A DNA stretch of 64,000 nt from Acetobacter aceti NBRC 14818. Its GTDB lineage: Bacteria; Pseudomonadota; Alphaproteobacteria; Acetobacterales; Acetobacteraceae. The notes under the pieces were generated by a model. The model had not been told where the DNA came from, ran no database searches, and saw only the letters and a list, made by a program, of their open reading frames with translations. Made by a program: the position numbers and the translations under genes. Of this stretch, positions 26,960 through 36,543 are shown one piece after another. Within the stretch, counting starts at the first letter, position 1, and every line of letters starts with the position of its first letter. The DNA lies in contig NZ_AP023410.1 of NCBI RefSeq assembly GCF_000193495.2, positions 2,676,501-2,740,500 on the forward strand. Reading direction: 5' to 3'.

Positions 26960-27456
26960 GATCGGCAAATTCTCCTTTGACCTCAGGGCGCATTTTGCAG
27001 GATGGCCCAAGGTCTCAGACAACACATTAAAGGACGTCAATGCCAGTAGTGTATGATGGGGGGAAAAAGGCAAGACAAGAGGAGCCTCCCGATTTTTGGC
27101 CAGGAAGGAGTTATGGGCCGATCTGGGGCATCGATCTGGGGCATGAGGAGTTTCAGGGGCGAGACTACGTAGAAAAATGCTCTTTGGCAGGCCTCTTCAG
27201 GCCACGGGTGTGTTGCAAGCAGTCCCCGGGGCCCTGGCAAACAGACATTGCAAATATGGTTTCGGAGCCAGATTGTTTCACCTCGTTCCTCTCCACGCAC
27301 ACTAAATAAGAAAGAACACACACTACTCTCATCAAAAGCAGAGCGCTGTCTGGTCATCCCCGACACCTTGCATTGCAAGGGAAGAACACAGTACCATAGT
27401 AAGTCTGCGCGTTTTGCTTGAAACGTTTTTGACACGGTGTGAGGATAGTCGAAGAA
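26960..27456. other. About 500 bases without a gene; contains a 13-base tandem duplication
   Basis: Divergent promoter region between two lipoprotein genes. The sequence CGATCTGGGGCAT occurs twice in direct tandem at 27119-27144. Open frames on either strand (up to 132 codons) lack ribosome-binding sites and domain character. No RNA gene was recognised. Confidence 0.5.
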
Positions 27457-28053
27457 ATGAAGAGTGGTATTTGGGGTTTTTTTGCGGTTGCCTCACTCTC
27501 TGTCAGTTTAAGTGGTTGCGGGTATTTTGATTCACGAGCGGCGCATAAAGCACAGCTCACGATGATCGGGATGACGTCCTACGATCTGCAGGCCTGCGCG
27601 GGCCTGCCGGCGAGCACCAAGCAGCTCAATGACACGACGCAGATCCTGACCTTTACAGGCACGAAGCCTGCGCCGAGCTATGGCGGGTCCACCCTTATTC
27701 CGGTTGGTGATATTTCGACACTCGTGAACACACTCGGTGGCGGCGGTGGTACCGGCTGTACTGCCGTGATCCGTCTGGACAATGATCGTGTGTCCGACGT
27801 GCATTACACCGGTAACAATGATGAAATGATCGGCACGGATGGTGTCTGTTCCATCATCACCCGTGGGTGTGCCCGTCAGCCGGAAGGCACAATGCGGAGC
27901 TCTGCTGGTGGTCTCTTTGGCGTTTCTGCTTTCCACTCCCCCAGAACGCCGCAGCAGTCCACCTCTGCGACTTATTCCAAGCAATCCGGCAATGCTGTGC
28001 TGAATACGGAGAAGGATTCCACGGCGCCCGCTATTGTGCCGCGGCCCCAGTAA
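27457..28053 (+). CDS. Putative lipoprotein of unknown function
   Basis: A 198-residue exported protein: signal peptide with lipobox (ASLSVSLSGC), then a domain with DLQACAGLPASTKQLNDTTQ resembling small outer-membrane lipoproteins of the SmpA/BamE fold, and a Ser/Thr/Pro-rich unstructured tail. The paired cysteines in GCTAVIRLDNDR and CSIITRGC may form disulfides. From memory, similar short lipoproteins occur in acetic acid bacteria, but no function is known. GAGGA lies about 11 bases before the ATG; an in-frame upstream start is possible but would spoil the signal peptide. Confidence 0.7.
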   Translation: MKSGIWGFFAVASLSVSLSGCGYFDSRAAHKAQLTMIGMTSYDLQACAGLPASTKQLNDTTQILTFTGTKPAPSYGGSTLIPVGDISTLVNTLGGGGGTGCTAVIRLDNDRVSDVHYTGNNDEMIGTDGVCSIITRGCARQPEGTMRSSAGGLFGVSAFHSPRTPQQSTSATYSKQSGNAVLNTEKDSTAPAIVPRPQ

Positions 28054-28090
28054 AACGCCACTTTGATCAAGTCTGGCTTGTACTGAAGAG

Positions 28091-28124
28091 AGGGAGTGTT
28101 GCTCAGGCGACATTCCCTTTTTTC
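28091..28124 (+). terminator. Rho-independent terminator
   Basis: AGGGAGTGTTGC pairs with GCGACATTCCCT (12 pairs including two G-T wobbles) around the loop TCAG, followed directly by six T. It ends the upstream lipoprotein transcript. Confidence 0.85.
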
Positions 28125-28138
28125 TTTATGTAACTTTA

Positions 28139-28585
28139 TCAGTTTCTTTTCGGCTGCGTCGCAGCCCATGCCGGTTGGGATGCCTGCAAATAGGCCTTGT
28201 CCGTAACCCAGTGCAGGGCCCTCCTGCCTTCTTCCGGTGTCAGAATGCCTGAATCTACGTCCTTCCCGACCTTCAGGGACGCCAGATCGATTTGCAGAAG
28301 CAGGTTATACTGCGGTCCCATCGCCGCTGGTCCATAATGGAAGTGCGCCTGATAGATGCAGTTGAAACGTTGATAGGCCGTTCCTTTTGCAAAAGGATAT
28401 TTTGCAAAACAGTCGGAAACGGCAGCGTGCATGTCTCCTTTGCCATGATCATCCGCACACCCTGATAACAGACCACAGATCAAGGCCGCAGCCAGACACT
28501 GTGTCCACAGGATAACGGACGGATGCACAGCGTGCGTGGTACTGTCTGAATGGGTGGATAGGATCGTTTTGGGAAAATGTCTCAT
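28139..28585 (-). CDS. Putative lipoprotein of unknown function
   Basis: A 148-residue protein with an N-terminal hydrophobic segment ending in a lipobox (LAAALICGLLSGC) after an unusually long, 26-residue polar leader. The mature part has DCFAKYPFAKGTAYQRFNC and later VDSGILTPEEGRRALH, with no family recognised. Convergent with the preceding lipoprotein gene. The start at 28585 is one of two in-frame choices; the upstream one would place the membrane segment even further from the N-terminus. Confidence 0.6.
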   Translation of the reverse strand: MRHFPKTILSTHSDSTTHAVHPSVILWTQCLAAALICGLLSGCADDHGKGDMHAAVSDCFAKYPFAKGTAYQRFNCIYQAHFHYGPAAMGPQYNLLLQIDLASLKVGKDVDSGILTPEEGRRALHWVTDKAYLQASQPAWAATQPKRN

Positions 28586-29058
28586 GGTCTGGATTGTTGT
28601 ATCAAATGGGAAATAGAGAGCTTCAGGGAATAAAGAGAGAGGCTCCCAAATGCCATATAGGCTCTTGCCGCCTGTCACCGCTAGCGCCACCGGCTGCGGT
28701 TCGCAACAGAGATGACTGACCGGTCGCCAGCCTTCTTCCTGTCCTGTCCCGCAGTCCGGTCATGGTGTCCCGTGAAGCTTGAGTTGGGTAGAGTGCCAGG
28801 CAATGTGATTCAGAATTCCGCCCATGCTTTCATGGAGGGAAACCCGGTATCATCGTTTTCCGGACATGTCCTGCCGTGTGTGAAGACACTATTACATTCA
28901 CACAATCCTCATGTGGGAGTTGCAGGAGGAGGCGGCTATGCCTATTAGCGTGCCACTTACCGCGGGAGGCGGTTGTGTCCGAACCTGCAACCGACCAAGT
29001 GAAGTCGGCGACCTTTCAGCCATACAGACCGCCCACCATCTTCCGGGAGATGCCTTCA
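28586..29058. other. About 470 bases with no recognised gene
   Basis: Promoter region for two divergent genes. The frame of the DUF3126 gene is open for another 60 codons upstream, but that part has a cysteine/arginine-rich composition and no supported start. Nothing else was identified. Confidence 0.45.
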
Positions 29059-29286
29059 ATGAGCAATATTTCGACAAGTGAGATTTCACGCCTTCAAACC
29101 ACCCTGCGCCGTCTGCTCGGGGCCAAGGGGCTGAGCGTCAACGCTCCGCCGCGTCCGGGCCTATCGGTAGAACTGGCTGTGGACGGCGAAGTGATCGGCA
29201 CCATTCATCGTGACGATGATGAGGGCGAAGTGTCCTACGCCATCAATATCATCCTGCTGGAAGAAGACCTGCCGCCGCCGGTCTGA
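29059..29286 (+). CDS. DUF3126 family protein
   Basis: A 75-residue cytoplasmic protein matching the alphaproteobacterial DUF3126 pattern: SEISRLQTTLRRLLGAKGL, a short strand region, GEVIGTIHRDDDEGEVSYA, then the C-terminal LLEEDL. Function unknown; the family is small, conserved and usually single-copy. GGGAG nine bases before the ATG supports this start. A strong terminator follows within 20 bases, so the gene is probably transcribed alone. Confidence 0.82.
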   Translation: MSNISTSEISRLQTTLRRLLGAKGLSVNAPPRPGLSVELAVDGEVIGTIHRDDDEGEVSYAINIILLEEDLPPPV

Positions 29287-29305
29287 GACAGGCAGACTAA
29301 AACAG

Positions 29306-29342
29306 AAAAACCCCCGACCGGCTGAACGGTTCGGGGGTTTTT
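29306..29342. terminator. Strong bidirectional rho-independent terminator
   Basis: AAAAACCCCCGACCG pairs with CGGTTCGGGGGTTTTT (one bulged base) around a 6-base loop. T and A tracts on either side allow it to stop transcription from both directions, serving the DUF3126 gene and the convergent DUF2939 gene. Confidence 0.9.
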
Positions 29343-29453
29343 GATGGCATCTGGCGGGCTGTTTTCGGCACTGTGACTGCTGCTCTACTAACAGGCGCAG
29401 CGCCTTTCACATCACCTCTAGAGGTGGCAACTCATCCAAACGTGCCGGATTTC

Positions 29454-30092
29454 TCAGGCCTTGTGCTGTATGACCGAAGCTTCCATGACCGGACGATGGA
29501 CCGCAGTCGGGAAATCCACGCGGGTCAGTTTCCACTGCCAGCGTTCGATACGAAGCTGGACCCGCAACGGGGTTTCGTTTTCATGACCCGGAAGCACAAC
29601 CTGCGCCTCAAAGCTGTTGGCTGCCGTGAAGCGTACCAGCGCATGGCTGACGGCGGAGAAAACGGTACCACTGTTGATCGGCGCAGGGCTGGACGCCATG
29701 GCCTGATCGACCACCTTGCCCAGATTGTCCTGCGTTACCCGTGTATCAACGGCATTGGAGACGATATTCGCGGCGAAGGAAGACCCGAATTCCGGCAGTT
29801 CGTCAGACACTTCGTTGACCTGACCGATATTGAGCCCGTTCAGCACCTGCTCCTTGATCGACGCATCGAGAGACGACCAGTTGATCGTGTGTCCGAGCGC
29901 GACCATGTCGTGATTGGAAACAGCACCGGCAATCGTCCAGAGCGTCATGAAAGGGGACATCACGTAAAGAGCCAGGGAAGCCGCGAGCGAAGCCAGACAG
30001 ATCACACGCGCCCGCTTCCGCGCGGGGCAGGCCCAGGCATCAGAGTGGGGTGTTGTGTCTGCGGTGTGCATGGCGACGCTCCTGCTATTCAT
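29454..30092 (-). CDS. DUF2939 family membrane-anchored protein
   Basis: A 212-residue protein with one N-terminal transmembrane segment (VICLASLAASLALYVMSPFM) followed by the DUF2939 pattern: SPFMTLWTIAGAVSNHDMVA, WSSLDASIKEQV, and a C-terminal strand set with RVQLRIERWQWKLTRVDFP. The family is widespread in proteobacteria and its function is not known. An alternative start at 30071 would shorten the N-terminus by seven residues. The opposite strand is also open over this length, but that is a shadow frame. Confidence 0.75.
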   Translation of the reverse strand: MNSRSVAMHTADTTPHSDAWACPARKRARVICLASLAASLALYVMSPFMTLWTIAGAVSNHDMVALGHTINWSSLDASIKEQVLNGLNIGQVNEVSDELPEFGSSFAANIVSNAVDTRVTQDNLGKVVDQAMASSPAPINSGTVFSAVSHALVRFTAANSFEAQVVLPGHENETPLRVQLRIERWQWKLTRVDFPTAVHRPVMEASVIQHKA

Positions 30093-30211
30093 GGTAGGGA
30101 TGATATCATACGCAATGCAGTTATGCAGTTACGGTTTGACTACAATGATGGATATCACGAAAAAGTGATCTCATTCTGTTTGGCGATTATCCAGCGCGAC
30201 CGGAAAGACCC

Positions 30212-30985
30212 ATGCCTCTCGATCTGACGGAAAACGAAATACAGCGATATTCGCGCCACATCCTGCTGCCGGAAATCGGAGGCACGGGACAGGTGCGTCT
30301 GCGCAACGCCTCCGTTCTGATTGTCGGCGCCGGAGGGCTGGGGTCGCCTGCCGCCTGTTATCTGGCGGCGGCGGGTGTCGGCCGGATCGGCATCATTGAT
30401 CATGACCGGGTTGAGCTCTCCAACCTTCAGAGGCAGATCCTGCACACCACCGATCGCGTTGGGATGAGCAAGGCGGCCTCTGCCCGTCAGACCCTCGAAG
30501 CGCTCAACCCCGAGATCTGTATTGAGACGCATGAAACACGGCTGACGGCTGAGAATGTCGCTGACCTTGTCGCCCGTTATGATCTTGTCTGCGACGGGTG
30601 CGATAATTTCGAGACGCGTTATCTGGTCAACGTCGCCTGCGTGCAGCAGCGCAAGACGCTCGTGTCCGCCGCAGTGCTCCGGTTTGACGGCCAGCTCTCA
30701 ACATTCCGGCCCCATCTGGGTGGCCCCTGTTACGAATGTCTGTTTCCGCGCGCCGGTGAGGATGGGTCGGCTCCGAGCTGTGGCGATGCGGGTATTTTTG
30801 GTGCGGTAACGGGCGTCCTTGGAACGCTTCAGGCGACAGAAGCGTTGAAGGAGTTACTGGACCTCGGCGAATCCCTGGCAGGCAGACTGTTGCTCTGGGA
30901 TGCGCTGACGACGCGGTTCACGACCATCACCATTCCAAGGGATCCGGACTGCCCGGTCTGCGGCAAGCAGGAAAGACATGACTGA
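30212..30985 (+). CDS. moeB: MoeB/ThiF-family adenylyltransferase
   Basis: A 257-residue E1-like enzyme that activates the C-terminal glycine of a sulfur carrier (MoaD or ThiS) as acyl-adenylate. The nucleotide-binding motif is VLIVGAGGLGSPAACYLAAA, then VELSNLQRQILH with the family Arg/Gln, and DNFETRYLVN. Two zinc-binding Cys pairs are present (PCYECLFP and DCPVCG). Whether the partner is molybdopterin or thiamine synthesis is not decided by sequence; MoeB is preferred on length and motifs, and thiD lies only 5 kb away. The stop overlaps the next gene by eight bases, indicating coupling with the DsrE-like protein. Confidence 0.88.
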   Translation: MPLDLTENEIQRYSRHILLPEIGGTGQVRLRNASVLIVGAGGLGSPAACYLAAAGVGRIGIIDHDRVELSNLQRQILHTTDRVGMSKAASARQTLEALNPEICIETHETRLTAENVADLVARYDLVCDGCDNFETRYLVNVACVQQRKTLVSAAVLRFDGQLSTFRPHLGGPCYECLFPRAGEDGSAPSCGDAGIFGAVTGVLGTLQATEALKELLDLGESLAGRLLLWDALTTRFTTITIPRDPDCPVCGKQERHD

Positions 30986-31367
30986 ACACACATTTGAGAA
31001 GGATTTCGCTTTTCTTCTCTGCGACAACGATTTCAACCGGCTGCACGCGGCTTTCATGCTGGCGGCCTCGGCGCTCGCACTGAACCGGTCCGTGATCATC
31101 TTTGCAACCGGCCCCGGTGTTCTTGCCCTGTGCCGGGAGTCGGAAATCGTATGGGAAAAAGAAGAACGCCAGCTTTCCATGCAGGGCGTTGCAACGCTCG
31201 CCACGCTGCGGGATGCGCTTCTCTCCATGAACGCCAGACTGCTTGTGTGTGAAACCGGACTCCGACGCACCGGAAAGACTGAGGCTGATCTGGTCGAAGA
31301 AGTCGAAGTGATTGGAATGCCTACTTTTCTCGATCTTTCCGCCGGGTATAAACTGGTTACTTTCTAG
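30978..31367 (+). CDS. DsrE/DsrF-like family protein
   Basis: A 129-residue cytoplasmic protein of the DsrE-like (peroxiredoxin-like) fold: FAFLLCDNDFNRLHAAFMLA, then ALALNRSVIIFATGPGVLAL, and the later LLVCETGLRRTG and DLVEEVEVIGMPTFLDLSAG. Members handle sulfane sulfur or act in unknown redox roles; Cys in LLCDND and LVCETG could carry sulfur. Overlap with the MoeB/ThiF gene implies a shared sulfur-transfer context. This is inferred from fold and neighbourhood. Confidence 0.78.
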   Translation: MTEHTFEKDFAFLLCDNDFNRLHAAFMLAASALALNRSVIIFATGPGVLALCRESEIVWEKEERQLSMQGVATLATLRDALLSMNARLLVCETGLRRTGKTEADLVEEVEVIGMPTFLDLSAGYKLVTF

Positions 31368-31534
31368 AAGCCTGTCGGCTCTCCCTCTGTGGTGATGACG
31401 GGTGTCTGTTTTTCTTCGCGCGATCAGGCGATTCTGGCTGGCCGCGACCGGCCCACATTGCATCAGGGTATTTCTGTGACGGGAATCCATGAACCCACTT
31501 GCCGACCGGCTCAGCTCTTGGCACGGATGCGGGC

Positions 31535-32629
31535 ATGAAAGCATCCATCCCTCTGCGCGTTGCCGCGACCCTTATGACCGCGGCCGCAACCTTGTCGGTG
31601 ACTGCCGTTGCGCAGGCCGCCACATCGGATCAGCCCGCGCATCACCACAAAGGTGACGCCACCGCCGCCCATAAGGCCGGCAAAAAGGCGACTCATACGG
31701 GGGCGCATGCGGACAAGACGCAGAAAAGCCACCATGATGCCGAGGTGAAAGCGCACGGCTCGGCCGCAGCATCTCATCACAAGAAGCATGAGACGGCGGC
31801 TAAGGAAGAAACGTCTCACAAAAGCAGGGTGGCGCATAAAGCCCATCCGACAAAGCACGCCGTTCACGGCGCGCCAGCTGAACCGGCCCGTCCTGTGCCG
31901 GTGCCCGTACCCACCGATGGCGATCAGACGCAACCAGCTTCACCTGAAGGAGCGCCGGGCGGCTCCAACGCCAACGGGCAGGATCCGACGAAGGGCAGCA
32001 ATACCGGTCTTCCGTTGCCCCGTTTCGCGGCCCTGCGCGCGGATGATGTAAACATGCGCGCCGGTCCGGGCCAGCGTTATCCCATCCAGTGGGTCTATCA
32101 TCGCCGAGGTCTGCCCGTTCAGATCGAGCGTGAGTTCGACGTCTGGCGTCTGGTCGAAGACGCTGACGGGGTAAAAGGTTGGGTGCATCAGGCCACGCTC
32201 ATTGGCTCACGTGACTTTGTGATTCCATACCCGCCGGGCACAGCAGCGCCTTCAGCGGAAACCGCAGCCAAACCTGCGCCGGATGTCTCTACCGGAGCGA
32301 AATCGGACGAACAGAAGCCCGAAGCGCCAAAAGCCGAGCCGGCGAAAGCTGAAGCGCCAGCCGCCAACCGTCACACGGAATCCAAGATCATCAGCCGTGT
32401 CTCCACCAGCGCGGATGTGGCGAAGCTGCCCGGTGCGGTTATCCTCCACTCATCGGCTGATGATGAGTCCGCCGCTGTGGCCGTGCTGACGCCGGGTACG
32501 GTCGGCACCATCAAGGCCTGCGCGTCCGGCTCATCGTGGTGCAAGGTTTCCGTGCAGCGTTACGAGGGTTGGGTTCACCGCGCCCAGATGTGGGGAATCG
32601 GCCCGGATGAGGCCTATCCGCCGTCCTGA
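31535..32629 (+). CDS. Exported protein with two bacterial SH3 domains
   Basis: A 364-residue secreted protein. The signal peptide (LRVAATLMTAAATLSVTAVA QA) is followed by about 120 residues rich in His, Lys and Ala (HHHKGDATAAHKAGKK), likely disordered and cationic, then a Pro-rich linker. Two SH3b-type domains follow: VNMRAGPGQRYPIQWVYHRR with GWVHQATLIGSRDFV, and HSSADDESAAVAVLTPGTVG with WCKVSVQRYEGWVHRAQMWG. Such domains bind peptidoglycan or peptides in the periplasm. The family 'SH3 domain-containing protein' in alphaproteobacteria is of unknown role. The ATG at 31535 is used because the signal peptide begins there. Confidence 0.82.
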   Translation: MKASIPLRVAATLMTAAATLSVTAVAQAATSDQPAHHHKGDATAAHKAGKKATHTGAHADKTQKSHHDAEVKAHGSAAASHHKKHETAAKEETSHKSRVAHKAHPTKHAVHGAPAEPARPVPVPVPTDGDQTQPASPEGAPGGSNANGQDPTKGSNTGLPLPRFAALRADDVNMRAGPGQRYPIQWVYHRRGLPVQIEREFDVWRLVEDADGVKGWVHQATLIGSRDFVIPYPPGTAAPSAETAAKPAPDVSTGAKSDEQKPEAPKAEPAKAEAPAANRHTESKIISRVSTSADVAKLPGAVILHSSADDESAAVAVLTPGTVGTIKACASGSSWCKVSVQRYEGWVHRAQMWGIGPDEAYPPS

Positions 32630-32635
32630 GCCTAT

Positions 32636-32677
32636 GATCACCTTTTTTTGTCCCGAAGGGACGGAGGCACGGTGATC
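32636..32677. promoter_or_regulatory. Nested stem-loop between the SH3 protein and pyk
   Basis: GATCACC (32636) pairs with GGTGATC (32671-32677), enclosing a T7 run and a small inner hairpin GTCCC-GAA-GGGAC. The oligo-T sits on the 5' side, so it is not a standard terminator for the plus strand. It could stop the upstream transcript or act in the pyk leader. Confidence 0.4.
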
Positions 32678-32742
32678 GGATGACAGGTCAGCTTCGTTGA
32701 GTCAGTCTCGGGACATCCGGCTCACAACAGGAGACTGCACTC

Positions 32743-34176
32743 ATGGTCGTCGCTCAGTGTCGCACAAAGATCGTGGCCACACTTGGACCGTCCTCATCGA
32801 CGCATGAGGTGATCAGAAGCCTTGCCCTCGCTGGGGCAGATGTTTTCCGGTTCAATTTTTCCCACGGCACTCATGACGATCATGCGGCCCGTTACCGGAT
32901 CGTACGGGAGGTCGAGCAGGAAATCGGCCGTCCTCTCGGTGTCCTCGCCGACATGCAAGGACCAAAGCTGCGCGTGGGGCGTTTTGCTGATGGGAAAGTT
33001 CTGCTGGAAACGGGCAGGCCGTTCCGTCTGGATCTCAGTGAAACACCGGGCGACGCGTCCCGGGTCAATTTGCCTCATCGGGAAATCATTTCCGTGGCGA
33101 AGGAAGGCTCGGTTCTTCTTCTGGATGACGGCAAGCTGAAGCTTGTCATCAGAAAGGTTGGCGACGATTTTCTGGAAACTGAAGTTCTGGTCGGTGGTCC
33201 GCTCAGCAACCACAAGGGGGTAAATGTCCCGGATCTTGTGCTGCCCATTCCTGCCCTGACCACCAAAGATCGGGACGATCTCGCTTTCGCATTAGAGATG
33301 GGGGCGGACTTTATCGCTCTGTCCTTCGTGCAGCGCCCGGAAGATGTTCTGGAAGCACGGAGTCTGGTGCGAGGGCGGGCCTGGCTGGTGTCGAAGCTGG
33401 AAAAACCGCAGGCGTTGGACAATCTGTCGGCCATTCTCGACGCCTCCGATGCCGTCATGGTGGCGCGAGGCGATCTTGGCGTGGAGCTGCCGCCGGAGGT
33501 CGTGCCTCTGGCGCAGAAACGGATCATCCGTGAGGCTCGTCTGCTCGGTAAACCGGTGATCGTGGCGACGCAGATGCTGGAAAGCATGATTTCGGCTCCG
33601 ACACCCACGCGTGCAGAAGCGTCTGATGTTGCGACAGCCGTGTTTGATGGTGCGGACGCCGTGATGCTGTCCGCCGAGTCCGCAGCCGGTCAGTATCCGT
33701 GTGAAGCCGTCACGATCATGAACCGGATTCTGGAACAGGTGGAATCGGATGAGGGCTGGCGCATGATCATGCAGGCCAGTCGCCTCGCTCCCGAGCATTA
33801 TATTGCCGACGCCATTGCCCACGCCGCTCAGCAGGTCGCCACGACATTGGCGGCTTCGGCCATCGTGGCCTACACGCATGCGGGACCGACCGCCCTGCGC
33901 ATTGCCCGTGAGCGCCCGATCGCCCGTGTTCTCGGATTGACGCCGACCATTGCAACGGCCCGGCGGCTGGTTCTGGTCTGGGGTGTCCAGTCCTTTGTTA
34001 CGCCTGCCGACAAGCAGGTTCGGGACACGGAAGCCATGGTGTCGACGGCGCTGGAGGCGGCGCTCAAGAGTCATGTCGGTGCGCCGGGCGACACGATTGT
34101 CATCACCGCCGGAGTGCCGTTCGGGATCAGCGGATCGACCAACACGATCCGGGTTGCGAAAATTCCTGAAGCCTGA
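32743..34176 (+). CDS. pyk: Pyruvate kinase
   Basis: A 477-residue glycolytic enzyme making pyruvate and ATP from phosphoenolpyruvate and ADP. It carries the N-terminal [21 protein letters not shown], the B-domain insert ([12 protein letters not shown] onwards), the catalytic block [20 protein letters not shown] with [13 protein letters not shown], and a C-terminal allosteric domain ([18 protein letters not shown]). Length and order are standard. ATG at 32743 lies close to an AGGAGAC-like ribosome-binding site. About 110 bases separate it from glmM, with no overlap, so co-transcription is possible but not shown. Confidence 0.95.
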   Translation: MVVAQCRTKIVATLGPSSSTHEVIRSLALAGADVFRFNFSHGTHDDHAARYRIVREVEQEIGRPLGVLADMQGPKLRVGRFADGKVLLETGRPFRLDLSETPGDASRVNLPHREIISVAKEGSVLLLDDGKLKLVIRKVGDDFLETEVLVGGPLSNHKGVNVPDLVLPIPALTTKDRDDLAFALEMGADFIALSFVQRPEDVLEARSLVRGRAWLVSKLEKPQALDNLSAILDASDAVMVARGDLGVELPPEVVPLAQKRIIREARLLGKPVIVATQMLESMISAPTPTRAEASDVATAVFDGADAVMLSAESAAGQYPCEAVTIMNRILEQVESDEGWRMIMQASRLAPEHYIADAIAHAAQQVATTLAASAIVAYTHAGPTALRIARERPIARVLGLTPTIATARRLVLVWGVQSFVTPADKQVRDTEAMVSTALEAALKSHVGAPGDTIVITAGVPFGISGSTNTIRVAKIPEA

Positions 34177-34285
34177 AGTGATCCTTTCTCCCTCTGGCCC
34201 CGGCCGAAGGGGAAGGGTAAAGAAGACAGAAATGAACGGGTATTCCGTTCCCACAGCGACTTACGCAGGCGATTTCAGGCACGGC

Positions 34286-35644
34286 ATGAGCAAGACACGA
34301 CAGTTTTTCGGGACCGACGGCATCCGCGGGAAAGCGAACACCTCTCCCATGACTGTGGAGATTGCTCAGAAGCTTGGTCAGGCTGCCGGGCTGCATTTCC
34401 GTCGAGGAAGTCACCGTCACCGCGTGGTGGTCGGCAAGGACACGCGCCTTTCAGGCTACATGATCGAATGTGCGCTTGTGGCCGGCTTCCTGTCAGCGGG
34501 TATGGATGTGACCCTTGTCGGTCCGATGCCGACGCCCGCCATCGCCATGCTGACGCGCTCTCTCCGCGCTGATCTGGGCGTCATGATTTCCGCTTCGCAC
34601 AATCCTTTCAGCGACAATGGCATCAAGCTGTTTGGACCGGATGGATTCAAGCTCTCCGACCAGGAAGAAACCACGGTCGAAGCGCTGATGATGACGGACC
34701 TGTCGTCTCAGCTTGCATCACCTGCGGAGATTGGTCGTGCCTCGCGTCTGAATGATGCGGCGGGTCGGTATATCGAGCACGCCAAGGCCTCTCTTCCCAA
34801 GGGCTGCCGTCTTGATGGGCTGAAGATCGTCATCGATTGTGCGAACGGTGCGGCCTACCGTGTGGCGCCAGCGGCTATCTGGGAGCTGGGCGCGGAAGTC
34901 ATCCGTCTGGGTTGTGATCCTGACGGTGTGAACATTAACGAAGGGTGTGGCTCCACTCATCCGCAGGGGCTTTGCGAGGCCGTTGTCCGACACGGGGCCG
35001 ATCTTGGCATTGCGCTGGATGGTGATGCCGATCGGATGTTGCTGGTCGATGAAACCGGACACTTGATTGACGGTGACCAGATTCTTGGGCTGATTGCCCG
35101 GTCATGGGCCAAGGCCGGGCGACTGGCGACGTCTTCTGTCGTGGCCACGGTCATGTCCAACATGGGGCTTGAGCGTTTTCTGGCGGATGGCGGCCTGAAG
35201 CTGGAGCGCACGTCTGTGGGCGATCGTTATGTGGTCGAGCGGATGCGTGAAAACGGAGCCAATGTCGGCGGCGAACAGTCAGGGCATGTGGTTCTGTCAG
35301 ACTTTGCGACCACCGGAGATGGCTTGCTGGCTGCTCTTCAGGTTCTGGCCGTGCTGATCGAGGACGGACGTCCGGCCAGCGAGGTCTGCCGGGTCTTTTC
35401 GCCGTATCCACAGCTTCTGAAAAATATCCGTTTTTCTGGAGCAAGCCCCCTGCATCTGCCGGAAGTGCAGGCCGCCCGGGATGATGTTGTGGCGCAGCTT
35501 GGTCAGAAAGGTCGCCTGGTCCTGCGTGAAAGCGGAACCGAACCGCTGGTGCGCGTGATGGTGGAGGCCGAGCACGAATCGGATGTGCAGCAGGCCGTGA
35601 ACGCCATGTGTGACGCCATCAACTCAGCCCACGTGGCGGCCTGA
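34286..35644 (+). CDS. glmM: Phosphoglucosamine mutase
   Basis: Converts glucosamine-6-phosphate to glucosamine-1-phosphate for UDP-GlcNAc synthesis (peptidoglycan and lipopolysaccharide). The active-site phosphoserine loop is [17 protein letters not shown]; the metal-binding loop is ALDGDADRM; the sugar-binding loop is [11 protein letters not shown]; and the phosphate-binding C-terminal loop is [15 protein letters not shown]. The open frame is far longer upstream, but homology and length (452 residues) require the ATG at 34286 ([15 protein letters not shown]). The two-base gap to thiD points to co-transcription. Confidence 0.96.
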   Translation: MSKTRQFFGTDGIRGKANTSPMTVEIAQKLGQAAGLHFRRGSHRHRVVVGKDTRLSGYMIECALVAGFLSAGMDVTLVGPMPTPAIAMLTRSLRADLGVMISASHNPFSDNGIKLFGPDGFKLSDQEETTVEALMMTDLSSQLASPAEIGRASRLNDAAGRYIEHAKASLPKGCRLDGLKIVIDCANGAAYRVAPAAIWELGAEVIRLGCDPDGVNINEGCGSTHPQGLCEAVVRHGADLGIALDGDADRMLLVDETGHLIDGDQILGLIARSWAKAGRLATSSVVATVMSNMGLERFLADGGLKLERTSVGDRYVVERMRENGANVGGEQSGHVVLSDFATTGDGLLAALQVLAVLIEDGRPASEVCRVFSPYPQLLKNIRFSGASPLHLPEVQAARDDVVAQLGQKGRLVLRESGTEPLVRVMVEAEHESDVQQAVNAMCDAINSAHVAA

Positions 35645-35646
35645 TC

Positions 35647-36450
35647 ATGCGCGGACGGATCCTCAGCATAGCGGGTAGCGACTCCGGCGGAGGGGCCGGC
35701 ATCCAGGCGGATATCAAGGCGATTACTGCCCTTGATGGTTTTGCCATGACGGCGATTGCGGCTCTGACCGCCCAGAACACGATGGGTGTGGTCGATATTC
35801 TTGATGTGCCGCCCGAGTTTCTCAGAACCCAGATTCGGTGCGTGCTGGAAGATATCGGCGCGGATGCGTTCAAGACCGGGATGCTTGGCCGGGCTGAAAG
35901 CATTCATGTGGTGGCGGAAGAAATCAGCCGTTATCGGAAGATCCCTTTCGTTCTGGATCCCGTCATGATTGCGAAGGGTGGCGCGGCGCTTCTTGTTCCG
36001 GAGGCAATATCGGCGCTGATCGATTCCCTTCTGCCGCTCTGCACGCTTCTGACCCCAAACATCCCCGAAGCTGAAGCGCTTCTTGGAGTGCGGATTGAGA
36101 CCGAGCAGGACATGATCGACGCAGGGCACGCCCTGCGTGGCAAAGGTGTGCCAGCAGTGTTGGTGAAGGGAGGGCATATGAAAGGCCCTCATCTTGCTGA
36201 CGTTCTGGTGGATGGTGAGACGGTCGAGATCTTTACGTCCCAGCGCATTGATACCCGGCATACGCACGGAACCGGCTGTACATTGGCCAGCGCGATTGCG
36301 ACACGGCTGGCGCAGGGGCGTTCCCTGAGAGACGCCGTAAAGGAAGCGCGGGCTTATCTGATTGGTGCGATTACTCATGCGCCGGGGTATGGGCATGGGG
36401 CAGGGCCTTTGGATCACGGCATCACGATCGCCGCGAACTGGACTGCCTGA
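35647..36450 (+). CDS. thiD: Hydroxymethylpyrimidine/phosphomethylpyrimidine kinase
   Basis: A ribokinase-family enzyme that phosphorylates HMP and HMP-P in thiamine synthesis. The substrate-binding start SIAGSDSGGGAGIQADIKAI, then ALTAQNTMGVVDI, and the C-terminal anion hole HTHGTGCTLASAIATRLAQG are present in the standard 267 residues. It follows glmM by two bases and is probably expressed with it. Convergent with ctrA, with a shared inverted repeat between them. Confidence 0.94.
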   Translation: MRGRILSIAGSDSGGGAGIQADIKAITALDGFAMTAIAALTAQNTMGVVDILDVPPEFLRTQIRCVLEDIGADAFKTGMLGRAESIHVVAEEISRYRKIPFVLDPVMIAKGGAALLVPEAISALIDSLLPLCTLLTPNIPEAEALLGVRIETEQDMIDAGHALRGKGVPAVLVKGGHMKGPHLADVLVDGETVEIFTSQRIDTRHTHGTGCTLASAIATRLAQGRSLRDAVKEARAYLIGAITHAPGYGHGAGPLDHGITIAANWTA

Positions 36451-36469
36451 ACGGAAGTATCTGAAAACC

Positions 36470-36515
36470 TGACAGAGTGTTTTCCGGTCTCTTGGAAGCA
36501 GAAAGCACTCTGTCA
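36470..36515. terminator. Inverted repeat between convergent thiD and ctrA
   Basis: TGACAGAGTG and CACTCTGTCA are perfect 10-base arms 26 bases apart, lying between the two convergent stop codons. There is a short T run inside the loop rather than after the stem. Likely a shared transcription end. Confidence 0.55.
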
Positions 36516-36543
36516 CATGCGACGTTCTGATTGAACTGAATAC

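Noticed and set aside
29373..30227. 284-codon plus-strand open frame opposite the DUF2939 gene
   Set aside because: The opposite strand carries a transmembrane segment and a family pattern, while this frame is Arg/His-rich with no motif.
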